From Neisseria weixii (GTDB lineage: Bacteria; Pseudomonadota; Gammaproteobacteria; Burkholderiales; Neisseriaceae), in contig NZ_CP023429.1 in the NCBI RefSeq assembly GCF_002327085.1, positions 868,001 to 932,000 on the forward strand: a stretch of 64,000 bases of DNA, given 5' to 3'. Below the pieces are notes generated by a model that made no database searches, had not been told where the DNA came from, and worked only from the letters and a program-made list of their open reading frames with translations. Of the stretch, positions 1 through 10,234 are shown one piece after another. The position numbers and the translations under genes were made by a program. Within the stretch, counting starts at the first letter, position 1, and the number at the start of each line of letters is the position of its first letter.

Positions 1-284
1 TTTGACGATGGTGCGCTTGGCTTCTCGTGCGATTGATGGTTGGGCATCTTGGCGCAATTGAGCCAAAATATAAACGCTTTCCGGCGACGGAATTTGTTGT
101 AAAACTGCAATCAGATTTAGGCGCCAAAACTCAGGTTGGTTCGGTAGACTTTGCACTAGGGTTTGCCAGTCTTGGCTTTGAAAGCTACGCAGGCAATCTT
201 CGGCTTCCAACAGGCCACAATCTTCCAGTAATCGTGCGAACAATGCCGGCTTTGTAAAAGTATTTGATTTAATTCGATAAACAT
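1..284 (-). CDS. Conserved hypothetical protein, 3' end outside window, one apparent frameshift
   Basis: I do not recognise this gene. It opens with ATG at 284, and the first eleven residues read MFIELNQILLQ. The open frame then moves by one base near 251-253; adding one T to TTT there gives a continuous leucine-rich helical protein running off the window edge. Features such as LFARLLEDCGLLEAED look like helical repeats, but no family is assigned. It lies 112 bp downstream of iscA on the same strand, so it may be the tail of the isc operon. No strong ribosome binding site is visible, so the start is tentative. Confidence 0.45.
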
Positions 285-396
285 AACGCTATACCCGTAA
301 TATAAATATTGTTTTTAAAAATTTAATGAGTATAGCGCAAGTAATGCCGAATAAATACTTTAATTTAAACAATTGTTTTGATGGTTAGCGTGTCGT

Positions 397-717
397 TTAC
401 ACATGGAAGCTCTCGCCGCATCCGCAAGAGTCTTTGACATTCGGGTTTTCAAATTTGAAACCTTCCTGTAAACCTTCTTTGGTGTAATCGACCTGGGTGC
501 CGTCTAAGTAGACAAGGCTTTTCGGATCGACGAATATTTTTGCGCCAAAGGCTTCGAATACGGCATCCGATTCTTCCGACTGGTCGACAAACTCCAGATT
601 GTAAGCCATGCCCGAGCAGCCGCTGGTTTTAACGCCTAAACGGACGCCTAAACCTTTGCCGCGTTTTTCAAGATAGCTGTTGATGTGCTTGGCTGCATTT
701 TCTGTGATGGTAATCAT
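397..717 (-). CDS. iscA: Iron-sulfur cluster assembly protein IscA (HesB family)
   Basis: This 106-residue A-type carrier delivers iron or Fe-S clusters to apoproteins in the cytoplasm. The three conserved cysteines are present: Cys34 in TSGCSG and Cys98 and Cys100 in the C-terminal CGCGESF motif. The start is set at [11 protein letters not shown], which matches the family's N-terminus. An upstream in-frame extension exists only because the small gene before it has lost a base, and it is not part of IscA. It follows iscS, iscU and the small HhH gene in one operon, so it should be under IscR control. Confidence 0.95.
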   Translation of the reverse strand: MITITENAAKHINSYLEKRGKGLGVRLGVKTSGCSGMAYNLEFVDQSEESDAVFEAFGAKIFVDPKSLVYLDGTQVDYTKEGLQEGFKFENPNVKDSCGCGESFHV

Positions 718-751
718 ACTGACTTCCTTATTCCGTTGCTTCCATATATTT

Positions 752-879
752 TCAGACGGCCTGCTGCCGCAGCAAGTTTTGGGTATCGTCCAATCGCATT
801 TTCCCCAGTCGGCGGATAACCGTAGGGCCGACCCTTTAACCGATAACAGCGATTCGGTTTCTTCTTGGCTAAACGCCAT
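752..879 (-). CDS. Small helix-hairpin-helix protein between iscU and iscA, one apparent frameshift
   Basis: A small gene too broken to stand out as an open frame. It has a good ribosome binding site (AAGGAG, six bases before ATG at 879) and starts [16 protein letters not shown]. Adding one G/C to the CCC run at 832-834 continues it as [12 protein letters not shown] and ends in a TGA that is part of a DNA uptake sequence, giving 42 residues. [11 protein letters not shown] is a typical helix-hairpin-helix motif, which usually binds DNA backbone without sequence specificity. The role is unknown; its place inside the isc operon is the only clue. Confidence 0.6.
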
Positions 880-927
880 ATCCAACTCCTTTTCAGACGG
901 CCTTTGATGGATGAACCGCCTGAAAGA

Positions 928-1314
928 TTATTGTGTTTCTTTTTTCTTGCGATAATCGGCAACCGCTGCTTTAACTGCGTCTTCGGCCAAAATCGAGCAG
1001 TGGATTTTTACCGGCGGCAATTCCAATTCTTCGGCGATGTCGCTGTTTTTGATTGTCAAAGCATCGTCTAAGCTCTTGCCTTTTACCCATTCGGTGATCA
1101 GGCTGGAAGAGGCGATGGCAGAACCGCAGCCGTAGGTTTTGAATTTGGCATCTTCAATAATGCCTTCATCGTTGACCTTGATTTGCAGACGCATTACGTC
1201 GCCGCAAGCCGGTGCGCCGACCATGCCGGTGCCGACGGTATCGTCGCTTTTATCGAAAGTGCCGACGTTGCGTGGGTTTTCGTAGTGGTCAATTACTTTA
1301 TCGCTGTATGCCAT
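928..1314 (-). CDS. iscU: Iron-sulfur cluster scaffold IscU
   Basis: IscU (128 residues, normal length) is the scaffold on which IscS-derived sulfur and iron form a [2Fe-2S] cluster before transfer to target proteins. The three ligand cysteines sit in GAPACGDV, TYGCGSAIASSS and VKIHCSILAEDA, with the conserved Asp in the first motif. The IscU motif for the chaperone HscA is recognisable as LPPVK just before the third cysteine. It lies between iscS and the HhH gene on the same strand. Confidence 0.97.
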   Translation of the reverse strand: MAYSDKVIDHYENPRNVGTFDKSDDTVGTGMVGAPACGDVMRLQIKVNDEGIIEDAKFKTYGCGSAIASSSLITEWVKGKSLDDALTIKNSDIAEELELPPVKIHCSILAEDAVKAAVADYRKKKETQ

Positions 1315-1420
1315 GATGTGGGTTCCTTATCTTTTACTGTGATTGTTCTTTGAGGCCGTCTGAACGGGTGGGCAAGGTTAATGCATAACGTGTTTCAGAC
1401 GGCATATTGGGGTAATACGA

Positions 1421-2635
1421 TTAATGTGCGGCCCATTCGATGGTATTCAAGTCGATACCGTCCAAATGCATTTCCCACAATGGTGAGAGCTCGCGTAATT
1501 TGCCGATTTTCGATTTAATCAGCTCGGCAGCGTAGGCCACTTCTTCTTCGGTGGTCATGCGGCCGAAGGTGATGCGTAGGGAAGAGTGCGCCAATTCGTC
1601 GTTGCGCCCCAATGCGCGCAATACATAAGAAGGCTCCAGTGAAGCGGAAGTACAGGCAGAACCGCTGGATACGGCCAATTCTTTCACCGCCATAATCAGG
1701 CTTTCGCCTTCGACAAAGTTGAAGCTGATATTCAGATTGTTTGGCACACGGTGTTCCAAATCGCCGTTGATGTATACTTCTTCGATGCCTTCAATGCCTT
1801 TTAAGAACACGTCGCGCAATTTCAGATAATGAGCAATGTCTCGTTCCAGTTCTTCTTTGGCCAAACGGAAGGCTTCACCCATGCCGACGATTTGGTGGGT
1901 AGCCAAGGTACCGCTGCGGAAACCGCGTTCGTGACCGCCGCCGTGCATTTGCGCTTCCAGGCGGACACGCGGTTTGCGGCGGACATACAAAGCACCAATA
2001 CCTTTAGGACCATAAACTTTGTGGCCGGACATAGACAGCAAATCCACTTTGGCCGCTTCAACGTCTACCGGAATTTTACCGCAGGCTTGGGCAGCATCGA
2101 CGTGGAAAATGATTTTGCGTTCGCGACAGATTTCGCCGATGGCCGGAATGTCTTGAACGACGCCGATTTCGTTGTTAACCCACATTACCGAAACCAAGAT
2201 GGTATCTTCACGGATAGCAGATTCCAAAACGTCCAAATTCACCAAGCCGTTTTCCTGTACGTCCAAATAAGTGACTTCAAAACCTTGGCGTTCCAACTCA
2301 CGCATGGTATCAAGCACGGCTTTGTGTTCGGTTTTTACGGTGATTAAGTGTTTGCCCTTGCTTTTGTAGAAGTGGGCGGCGCCTTTGATGGCTAGGTTGT
2401 TGGATTCGGTGGCGCCGCTGGTGAACACGATTTCTTTCGGGTCTGCGTGAATCAAGGCAGCAATGTTGGCACGTGCTTCTTCAACAGCTTCTTCTGCCAC
2501 CCAGCCAAAGCTGTGGCTGTTGGACGCAGGATTGCCGAATAATTCGGTTAAATAAGGAATTATTTTGTCGGCAACACGTTTGTCAACCGGTGTGGTAGCT
2601 GCATAGTCTAAATATACAGGGGTTTTAACAGACAT
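1421..2635 (-). CDS. iscS: Cysteine desulfurase IscS
   Basis: This 404-residue PLP enzyme converts L-cysteine to alanine and carries the released sulfur as a persulfide to IscU and to tRNA thiolation enzymes. The PLP lysine lies in [10 protein letters not shown] and the active-site loop cysteine in [10 protein letters not shown]. The length and the C-terminal tail are normal for IscS. It follows iscR, from which it is separated by a block of short tandem repeats immediately before the start codon. Confidence 0.97.
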   Translation of the reverse strand: MSVKTPVYLDYAATTPVDKRVADKIIPYLTELFGNPASNSHSFGWVAEEAVEEARANIAALIHADPKEIVFTSGATESNNLAIKGAAHFYKSKGKHLITVKTEHKAVLDTMRELERQGFEVTYLDVQENGLVNLDVLESAIREDTILVSVMWVNNEIGVVQDIPAIGEICRERKIIFHVDAAQACGKIPVDVEAAKVDLLSMSGHKVYGPKGIGALYVRRKPRVRLEAQMHGGGHERGFRSGTLATHQIVGMGEAFRLAKEELERDIAHYLKLRDVFLKGIEGIEEVYINGDLEHRVPNNLNISFNFVEGESLIMAVKELAVSSGSACTSASLEPSYVLRALGRNDELAHSSLRITFGRMTTEEEVAYAAELIKSKIGKLRELSPLWEMHLDGIDLNTIEWAAH

Positions 2636-2650
2636 GGTTTGTTCTTTCTA

Positions 2651-2733
2651 TTTTATATATCAGGTAGTTTTTATATATCAGGTAGTTTTTATATATCAGG
2701 TAGTTTAATGTTTATATATATATCAGGTAGTTT
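2651..2733. repeat. AT-rich tandem repeat between iscR and iscS
   Basis: The unit atatatcaggtagttttt occurs at 2655, 2673 and 2691 with an exact 18-base period. A fourth core copy ends at 2730 after an insertion, so the last step is 27 bases; tagtttaatg follows both the third and the fourth core. The block fills the whole space between the iscR stop and the iscS leader, so it would be in the transcript 5' of iscS. Copy number may vary between strains. Confidence 0.85.
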
Positions 2734-3177
2734 AATGAATGTGTGTAAAGGTAACGGTTTTGACATCGTTTTCAGTATGCTTTTTCTCAATAATGCTTTG
2801 CAGGGTAACGCTGCTCAAGTAATTGTTGATGGTCGTATTGAGGTTTTCCCATAAATCATGCGTCAGGCAAGGAGCGCCGTGGTGGCAATTGGCTTTGCTG
2901 CTGCACTGGGTAGCGTCGAGCTTGTCTTCAGCCGCTTCGATAATTTGGGCGATATTGATTTCAGAGGCAGGGAAGCCAGAATATAACCGCCGCCCGGACC
3001 GCGCAAGCTTTCCACCAATTGCGCACGACGCAATTTGCTGAAAAGCTGTTCGAGGTAAGAGAGAGAAATGCTTTGCCGTTCGCTGATGGCGCTGAGTTTG
3101 ACGGCACCGGTTTGTGCGTTCATGGCCAAGTCAATCATGGCAGTCACGGCAAAGCGCCCTTTGGTGGTTAGTCTCAT
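2732..3177 (-). CDS. iscR: Fe-S sensing repressor IscR, one apparent frameshift
   Basis: IscR is an Rrf2-family winged-helix regulator that binds a [2Fe-2S] cluster and represses the isc operon. The frame breaks after GGGYILAS; adding one G (plus strand) to GGG at 2970-2972 restores [11 protein letters not shown] and a 148-residue protein. The repaired protein has Cys92, Cys98, Cys104 and His107, the same numbering as the E. coli cluster ligands. It is the first gene of iscR-iscS-iscU-HhH-iscA and has a matching operator just upstream. The break most likely reflects a lost base in the data. Confidence 0.92.
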
Positions 3178-3220
3178 GGTATGTGCCTTGTGTGGCTTTT
3201 TATCATGGGTTAATTTTCTA

Positions 3221-3245
3221 ATATCTGAGTAATTTAGTCAAGTAT
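3221..3245 (-). promoter_or_regulatory. Type 1 IscR operator over the iscR promoter
   Basis: Read on the minus strand, the site is ATACTTGACTAAATTACTC followed by AGATAT. It matches the known type 1 IscR site (ATA..YGACT, AT-rich centre, A.TC..., TAT) closely and includes a TTGACT that can serve as the -35 element of iscR. It lies 44 to 68 bases before the iscR start. This suggests the classic feedback loop in which cluster-loaded IscR represses its own operon. Confidence 0.7.
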
Positions 3246-3326
3246 GTGGCTCGGTATGGCGATTGTTTGTTTTAATCGCGACGTTGATTTCTTTCAAATG
3301 GCAATAGATATTGGAAATATAAACAC

Positions 3327-3349
3327 GCCGTCTGAACATTTCAGACGGC
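3327..3349. terminator. Inverted DUS pair, intergenic
   Basis: Two uptake sequences in inverted order (GCCGTCTGAA, short loop, TTCAGACGGC) can form a 10-bp stem. They lie in the 359-bp region between the divergent iscR and hisZ genes. No gene ends here, so terminator function is doubtful; uptake is the more likely reason for its presence. The flanking bases are AC and AT, not the AG seen at most other copies. Confidence 0.5.
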
Positions 3350-3536
3350 ATGATAAGATTGAAAAGCAACTGCACAAATGTAATTTTTATGCTAAAGTCT
3401 GATTTTAATAACTTGATGGTTTGCGCCATCATCAGGGGCTGTTTAAATTTGAAATCAGGATATACGGGAAGGCCGCATGGGCCGTCTGATTTTAAGTTTA
3501 AGCAGCCTTATTTATGTTTACAAAAGGTACACAATC

Positions 3537-4691
3537 ATGCAATCTTGGCAATTACCCGAGCATGTTGCTGATGTTTTGCCGACAAATGCCCGCCAATTGG
3601 AAAGCGCACGCGAGCAATTGTTGGCTTTATTCCGCGTGCACGGTTATGAATTGGTGCAGCCTCCGCTGATGGAATACAGCAATTCGCTGCTCACACACAT
3701 CGATGCAGGCTTGTCGTTGAAAACCATCCGTGTGGCCGACCAAATCAGCGGCCGTCAATTGGGTATTCGTGCGGACATTACCCCGCAAGTGGCACGTATC
3801 GATGCGCACCTGCTTTCTGCTAATAATGGTATCAACCGTTTATGTTATGCCGGTTCGGTATTGCATGCGCGCCCTGACGGTTTTTTGAAAACGCGTGAGC
3901 CTTTGCAGGTAGGAGCGGAGCTTTACGGTTTTACCGATATTGCTGCCGATATTGAAGTGGTCGACTTGATGCTCAAGAGCATGAAAATTGCCGACTTGGG
4001 CGAGTTGCTATTGTCTTTGGGGCATATCGGCGTATTCCGTGCTTTGGCGCAATCAGCGAAATTAAGTGAAGAACAAGCGGCGCAATTGCTGGCTTTAATG
4101 CAAGATAAAGATGCTCAAGCAGTTACCAGTGAAGTGAGAGCATGGAAACTGGACGGCATGTGGGCAAAAGCCTTTACTTTGTTGCCAACCTTATATGGCG
4201 GGCGTGAAGTGTTGGACGAAGCGCGTGCTAAGTTGCCGGATCTGTTTGCCGTCGGTCAGGCGTTGGATGAGTTGCAAGCGATTTTCGCTGCTTTCCCTGA
4301 ACAAAACGTACACATCGATTTATCGGAGTTGCGTGTTGACAATTACCATACCGGTTTGCTGTATGCCGCTTATGGCTCGAAAGGCCATGATGCCGTAGCG
4401 CGCGGCGGCCGTTATGACGGCTTGGGCGAATATTTCGGACGTTCGCGTCCCGCAACCGGATTCAGTTTCGACTTACGCGGCTTTATCGGCCGCTTGCCCA
4501 AAATCGACCGCCAATCAGTAGTGGTGGTGGCGCAGGAAGATGCGCAAAAGGCTAAACAAGCCATTGAAAATTTGCGTGAACAAGGGCAGTGTGTGATTGT
4601 CGACTACGGCATGGAGCATAATGGCTCAAAAGATATTGCAGGCCGTCTGAAAGAAGTCGGTGGTGAGTGGAAAATCATTGGAATTAATTAA
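3537..4691 (+). CDS. hisZ: ATP phosphoribosyltransferase regulatory subunit HisZ
   Basis: HisZ is a histidyl-tRNA synthetase-like protein without tRNA charging activity; with the short HisG it forms the first enzyme of histidine synthesis. The protein has 384 residues starting MQSWQLPEHVADVLP, with the class II synthetase motifs in RADITPQVARID and GGRYDGLGEYFGR. The start at 3537 is preferred over an in-frame one at 3477 because an AAAAGG site lies about ten bases upstream and homology-like sequence begins there. purA follows 23 bp later. Confidence 0.93.
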   Translation: MQSWQLPEHVADVLPTNARQLESAREQLLALFRVHGYELVQPPLMEYSNSLLTHIDAGLSLKTIRVADQISGRQLGIRADITPQVARIDAHLLSANNGINRLCYAGSVLHARPDGFLKTREPLQVGAELYGFTDIAADIEVVDLMLKSMKIADLGELLLSLGHIGVFRALAQSAKLSEEQAAQLLALMQDKDAQAVTSEVRAWKLDGMWAKAFTLLPTLYGGREVLDEARAKLPDLFAVGQALDELQAIFAAFPEQNVHIDLSELRVDNYHTGLLYAAYGSKGHDAVARGGRYDGLGEYFGRSRPATGFSFDLRGFIGRLPKIDRQSVVVVAQEDAQKAKQAIENLREQGQCVIVDYGMEHNGSKDIAGRLKEVGGEWKIIGIN

Positions 4692-4711
4692 TTTTTAGAT
4701 CAGGATTTTGA

Positions 4712-6013
<1,302 letters not shown>

Positions 6014-6025
6014 CAGGCCGTCTGA

Positions 6026-6066
6026 AATCCAGCCCTTAAAATCGACAAGATTTTAAGGGCTGGATT
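6026..6066 (+). terminator. Rho-independent terminator after purA
   Basis: An 18-bp perfect stem (aatccagcccttaaaatc and its complement) around a five-base loop, followed by a T-rich stretch. A single DUS sits just before it. Confidence 0.9.
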
Positions 6067-6138
6067 GTTTTATTCTACGCTGATTTTTAGAAAATTTCAG
6101 GGTAATCCAAATGTAGTTTTAAGTAGCTGCAATCGGAC

Positions 6139-6152
6139 TTGATGTAAATCAA
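6139..6152 (+). promoter_or_regulatory. FNR box upstream of pflB
   Basis: TTGATGTAAATCAA matches the FNR consensus TTGAT-N4-ATCAA exactly. It lies 129 bases before pflB. If it works as a class II site, transcription would start near 6187, with AT-rich sequence available for a -10 element. It suggests oxygen-controlled induction of pflB. Confidence 0.85.
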
Positions 6153-6280
6153 ATCGAACTGGATAAGTAGTTTTATTTCATTTTTTGTTCCTACCTTTTC
6201 ATCTTAAAAAGTGCTATTCTTACATATATAAATTATCTAGTTTGCTTTAGATTTTACTTTATTTAAAACAGGAGTTTGAT

Positions 6281-8566
6281 ATGTCTGCTGATGTACAAGA
6301 ACGCCCATTAGGCTGGGAGGGCTTTATAAGCGGTGACTGGGAAACCAATGTAAATGTCCGTGATTTTATTCAAAAAAACTACACGCCTTATGAGGGTGAT
6401 GCCGGCTTCTTAGCGCCAGCTACTGAAGCCACTACTAAATTGTGGGCAGAAGTAATGGAAGGCATCAAAGTCGAAAACCGCACCCATGAGCCTTACAAAA
6501 TCGATGCGCAAGTGGTTTCCGGCATCACCAGTCATGCGCCGGGTTATATTGATAAAGATTTGGAGACCATCGTTGGCTTGCAAACTGATGAGCCTTTGAA
6601 ACGTGCCATCATGCCGTTTGGCGGTCTGAAAATGGTGAAAGATGCGTGTAAGGTCTATAACGTTGATTTGAATCCTGAAGTCGAAGAAATCTTCACCAAA
6701 TACCGTAAAACACACAACCAAGGTGTGTTTGACGTATATACCCCTGATATCCGCCGTTGCCGCAAATCAGGCGTGATTACCGGTTTGCCTGATGCCTATG
6801 GTCGCGGCCGTATTATTGGCGACTACCGCCGTGTGGCTTTATACGGTATTGATTTCTTGATGAGAGACAAGCTAAATCAATACAACTCGTTGCAAGCAGA
6901 TTTGGAAAACGGCGTGAATTTGGAGGAAGTAATCCGCCGCCGCGAAGAAATCAACGACCAATACAATGCCTTGGCGCAAATGAAAGAAATGGCAGCGTCT
7001 TATGGCTACGATATTTCTAAACCGGCGAGCAATGCGCAAGAAGCGATTCAGTGGACTTACTTCGCTTACTTGGCTGCTGTGAAATCGCAAAACGGTGCCG
7101 CCATGTCGTTTGGCCGCGTATCCTCATTCTTGGATATCTACATTGAGCGTGATTTGCAAAAAGGTTTGATTACCGAAAGCCAAGCGCAAGAATTCATTGA
7201 CCATTTGGTGATGAAACTGCGTATGGTGCGCTTCCTGCGTACTCCTGAATACGATCAATTATTCTCAGGCGACCCCATTTGGGCAACCGAATCCATCGGC
7301 GGCATGGGCTTGGATGGCCGTACCTTGGTGACCCGCAGCAACTTCCGCGTATTGCATACCCTTTACAATATGGGCCCTTCGCCAGAGCCGAACATTACCA
7401 TTTTGTGGTCTGAGCAATTACCGCAAGGCTTTAAAGAATTTTGCGCCAAAGTTTCGATTGACACTTCATCCGTGCAATACGAAAACGATGATTTGATGCG
7501 CCCTGATTTCAACAGCGATGACTACGCGATTGCCTGCTGTGTGAGCCCGATGGTGATCGGTAAACAAATGCAGTTCTTCGGTGCGCGTGCCAACTTGGCT
7601 AAAACCTTGCTTTACGCAATCAACGGTGGTGTAGACGAAAAATCGAAAGAGCAGGTCGGTCCTAAATCCGAACCGATTTTGGATGAAGTATTGGATTTCA
7701 ATACTGTATTTGCCCGTATGGATCAATTCATGGATTGGTTGGCAACCCAATATGTCACTGCCCTGAACATCATCCACTACATGCACGACAAATACTCATA
7801 CGAAGCCGCACTGATGGCCTTGCATGACCGCGACATCATCCGCACCATGGCTTGCGGTATTGCCGGTTTGTCTGTGGCGGCCGACTCGCTGTCTGCCATC
7901 AAATATGCTAAAGTGAAACCGGTTCGCGATGAAAACGGTATCGCGGTTGACTTTGAAATCGAAGGTGAATATCCTCAATTCGGTAACAATGATGACCGTG
8001 TCGACGAAATCGCTTGCGATCTGGTAGAACGCTTTATGCGTAAAGTGGCTGCCCACAAAACCTACCGTGATGCGGTTCCGACCCAATCCGTGTTGACCAT
8101 TACTTCCAACGTGGTTTACGGTAAGAAAACCGGTAATACCCCGGACGGCCGTCGTGCAGGTGCGCCTTTCGGTCCGGGCGCCAACCCTATGCACGGACGC
8201 GATGTGAACGGTGCGGTTGCCTCGTTGACTTCGGTAGCGAAACTGCCGTTTGAATTCGCCAAAGACGGTATTTCCTACACCTTCTCGATTGTGCCGGGTG
8301 CTTTGGGTAAAGACGAACGCTCACGCGAACGCAATTTGGCCGGTTTGATGGATGGTTATTTCCACCACGAAGCCGGTGAATTGGAAGGCGGGCAACACTT
8401 GAACGTCAATGTGCTGAATCGTGAAACCTTACAAGATGCCATGGAGAATCCGGATAAATATCCGCAATTGACCATCCGCGTATCCGGCTATGCCGTGCGT
8501 TTCAATTCATTGACCCGCGAGCAACAGCAAGACGTGATTACCCGTACCTTTACGGAAACCATGTAA
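6281..8566 (+). CDS. pflB: Formate C-acetyltransferase (pyruvate formate-lyase)
   Basis: PFL cleaves pyruvate with CoA into acetyl-CoA and formate under anoxic conditions, using a glycyl radical. The 761-residue length is normal. The catalytic cysteine pair is Cys419-Cys420 in AIACCVSPM, and the radical glycine is Gly736 in RVSGYAVRF near the C-terminus. A clear site (ACAGGAG) precedes ATG at 6281. An FNR box lies upstream and the activating enzyme gene follows, as is usual. Confidence 0.98.
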   Translation: MSADVQERPLGWEGFISGDWETNVNVRDFIQKNYTPYEGDAGFLAPATEATTKLWAEVMEGIKVENRTHEPYKIDAQVVSGITSHAPGYIDKDLETIVGLQTDEPLKRAIMPFGGLKMVKDACKVYNVDLNPEVEEIFTKYRKTHNQGVFDVYTPDIRRCRKSGVITGLPDAYGRGRIIGDYRRVALYGIDFLMRDKLNQYNSLQADLENGVNLEEVIRRREEINDQYNALAQMKEMAASYGYDISKPASNAQEAIQWTYFAYLAAVKSQNGAAMSFGRVSSFLDIYIERDLQKGLITESQAQEFIDHLVMKLRMVRFLRTPEYDQLFSGDPIWATESIGGMGLDGRTLVTRSNFRVLHTLYNMGPSPEPNITILWSEQLPQGFKEFCAKVSIDTSSVQYENDDLMRPDFNSDDYAIACCVSPMVIGKQMQFFGARANLAKTLLYAINGGVDEKSKEQVGPKSEPILDEVLDFNTVFARMDQFMDWLATQYVTALNIIHYMHDKYSYEAALMALHDRDIIRTMACGIAGLSVAADSLSAIKYAKVKPVRDENGIAVDFEIEGEYPQFGNNDDRVDEIACDLVERFMRKVAAHKTYRDAVPTQSVLTITSNVVYGKKTGNTPDGRRAGAPFGPGANPMHGRDVNGAVASLTSVAKLPFEFAKDGISYTFSIVPGALGKDERSRERNLAGLMDGYFHHEAGELEGGQHLNVNVLNRETLQDAMENPDKYPQLTIRVSGYAVRFNSLTREQQQDVITRTFTETM

Positions 8567-8675
8567 TCTGAAAATGGTTGTGAACACAATGCCGGGTGAT
8601 AAATCCGGCATTGTGTTTATTCGTTAAACCGTATATTTTCAGACGGCCACCGTCTTCATTGATTCGGATAACATT

Positions 8676-9514
8676 ATGCAGACATTCACCATTACCCCGA
8701 ACAGCAAGCCAAAGGCATCAAACCGCGCATCCGCGCCAAAGCCGGTAGCGCCTCAGGCCATCGCCATTATCAGGGCAAAGGCATTGTGCATTCTATCGAA
8801 TCGTGCGGCACGGTCGACGGTCCCGGTTTGCGTTATGTGTTGTTCCTGCAAGGCTGCCTGATGCGCTGCCTGTATTGCCACAACCGTGATACATGGGATT
8901 TGCATACCGACAAAGCGCAAGAATTAACAGTGGAAGAGGTGATGAAACAGGTGATGTCTTACCGTCATTATCTGCGCGCTACCGGCGGCGGCGTAACGGC
9001 AACCGGCGGCGAGCCGCTGCTGCAATATGAATTCGTACGCGATTGGTTTACCGCTTGTCGCGAACATGAAATCCATACCTGCCTGGATACCAACGGCTAT
9101 GCTTTGCACTACGATTCGATTTTGGACGGTTTGTTGGATCACACCAATTTGGTGATGCTGGATTTGAAACAGATTGATCCCGCTATTCATAAAGTATTGG
9201 TCGGTATTCCCAATACCAAAACCTTAAACTTCGCCCGTTATCTGACCGAACGAAAACAGCCGACGCGTGTGCGTTATGTGATTGTGCCGGGCTATACTGA
9301 TGACGAATGCTCGGCCAATCTGTTGGGTGAATTTATCGGTGATATGGATAATATTGAAACGGTTGAGCTTTTGCCTTATCACGAATTGGGTGCGCATAAG
9401 TGGGTGTTGTGCGGGGATGAATACAAGTTAACCGGCGTGCATCCGCCACCAAAGGAAACCGTATTGAAAATCAAGGAGATATTGGAAGGCTACGGTAAAA
9501 ATATTATTTACTGA
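8676..9514 (+). CDS. pflA: Pyruvate formate-lyase activating enzyme, one apparent frameshift
   Basis: PflA is a radical SAM enzyme that forms the glycyl radical on PflB. The cluster motif CX3CX2C is seen in [11 protein letters not shown] and the family signature in [16 protein letters not shown]. The start MQTFTITP at 8676 is in another frame; adding one G next to 8699 gives [20 protein letters not shown], which leads into the conserved part and makes about 279 residues. The in-frame ATG at 8786 would remove part of the conserved N-terminus, so the longer form is preferred. Confidence 0.93.
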
Positions 9515-9533
9515 TGCTTGTTTTCTTATTTAT

Positions 9534-9566
9534 AAAAGGCCGTCTGAAACGTTTCAGACGGCCTTT
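9534..9566. terminator. Inverted DUS hairpin between convergent pflA and narP
   Basis: AAAAGGCCGTCTGAAACG with its inverted partner gives a stem flanked by A and T runs, able to stop transcription in both directions. Confidence 0.8.
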
Positions 9567-9577
9567 AGTCATCAATT

Positions 9578-10234
9578 TTAAATCCCTTCAGGTTGCGGTA
9601 CTTTATGTTGCACCGCATAAACCGCAGCCTGTACGCGGCTGCTCAAATTAAGCTTGCGTAAAATATTTTGCACATGAACCTTAATCGTCGATTCGGCCAA
9701 ATCCAAATGGCGGGCGATGACTTTGTTGCTGTGGCCGGCAGCGAGATAGCCCAAGATTTCCAATTCACGCGGGGTGAGTGCGGACAAAGCCACATCGGTG
9801 CGCGGTGTGGCAGGGGAAATTAATGACTGAACCAAGCGCGAGGTCATTTCCGGTGAGAATACATTGTCTCCATCGACTGCTTTGCGAATGCTGTCGAGCA
9901 GGAAATCGGCATTGATGTTTTTCAGCAAGAAACCGCGTGCTCCGATGCGCATGCATTCGGTTAAATCGTCGCTGTCTTCGGAAACGGTCAGCATGATCAC
10001 GGTTTGGTCGGGGTTGGCACTCAAAATCTGCGCTAAGGCTTCGCGACCGTTCATGACCGGCATATCCAAGTCAAGCAGGACAATGTCTGGCTTTTGCTGC
10101 TCGGTCAATTTCACGCCCGACAGGCCGTCTGAAGCTTCGCCGATGACTTCAAAATCGTTTTGGCGGGACAGCAGTGCTTTGATGCCGCTGCGAAACAGGG
10201 TGTGGTCGTCAATCAAGATAATTTGAATACTCAT
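9578..10234 (-). CDS. narP: NarL-family response regulator NarP
   Basis: The 218-residue regulator has a receiver domain (residues about 1-120) with the acidic pair in LIDDH, the phospho-acceptor Asp in VLLDLDMPVMNG and the Lys in FLLKN. A LuxR-type helix-turn-helix follows (ALTPRELEILGYLAAG...STIKVHVQNILRKL). With the sensor gene overlapping just upstream, this is the Neisseria NarQ-NarP system that responds to nitrate/nitrite and activates denitrification genes such as aniA. It fits with the other anaerobic genes nearby. Confidence 0.92.
   Translation of the reverse strand: MSIQIILIDDHTLFRSGIKALLSRQNDFEVIGEASDGLSGVKLTEQQKPDIVLLDLDMPVMNGREALAQILSANPDQTVIMLTVSEDSDDLTECMRIGARGFLLKNINADFLLDSIRKAVDGDNVFSPEMTSRLVQSLISPATPRTDVALSALTPRELEILGYLAAGHSNKVIARHLDLAESTIKVHVQNILRKLNLSSRVQAAVYAVQHKVPQPEGI

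Noticed and set aside
2651..2733. Possible small CRISPR array
   Set aside because: Units are 18 bases with no unique spacers, are AT-rich, and no cas gene is nearby; it is a simple tandem repeat.
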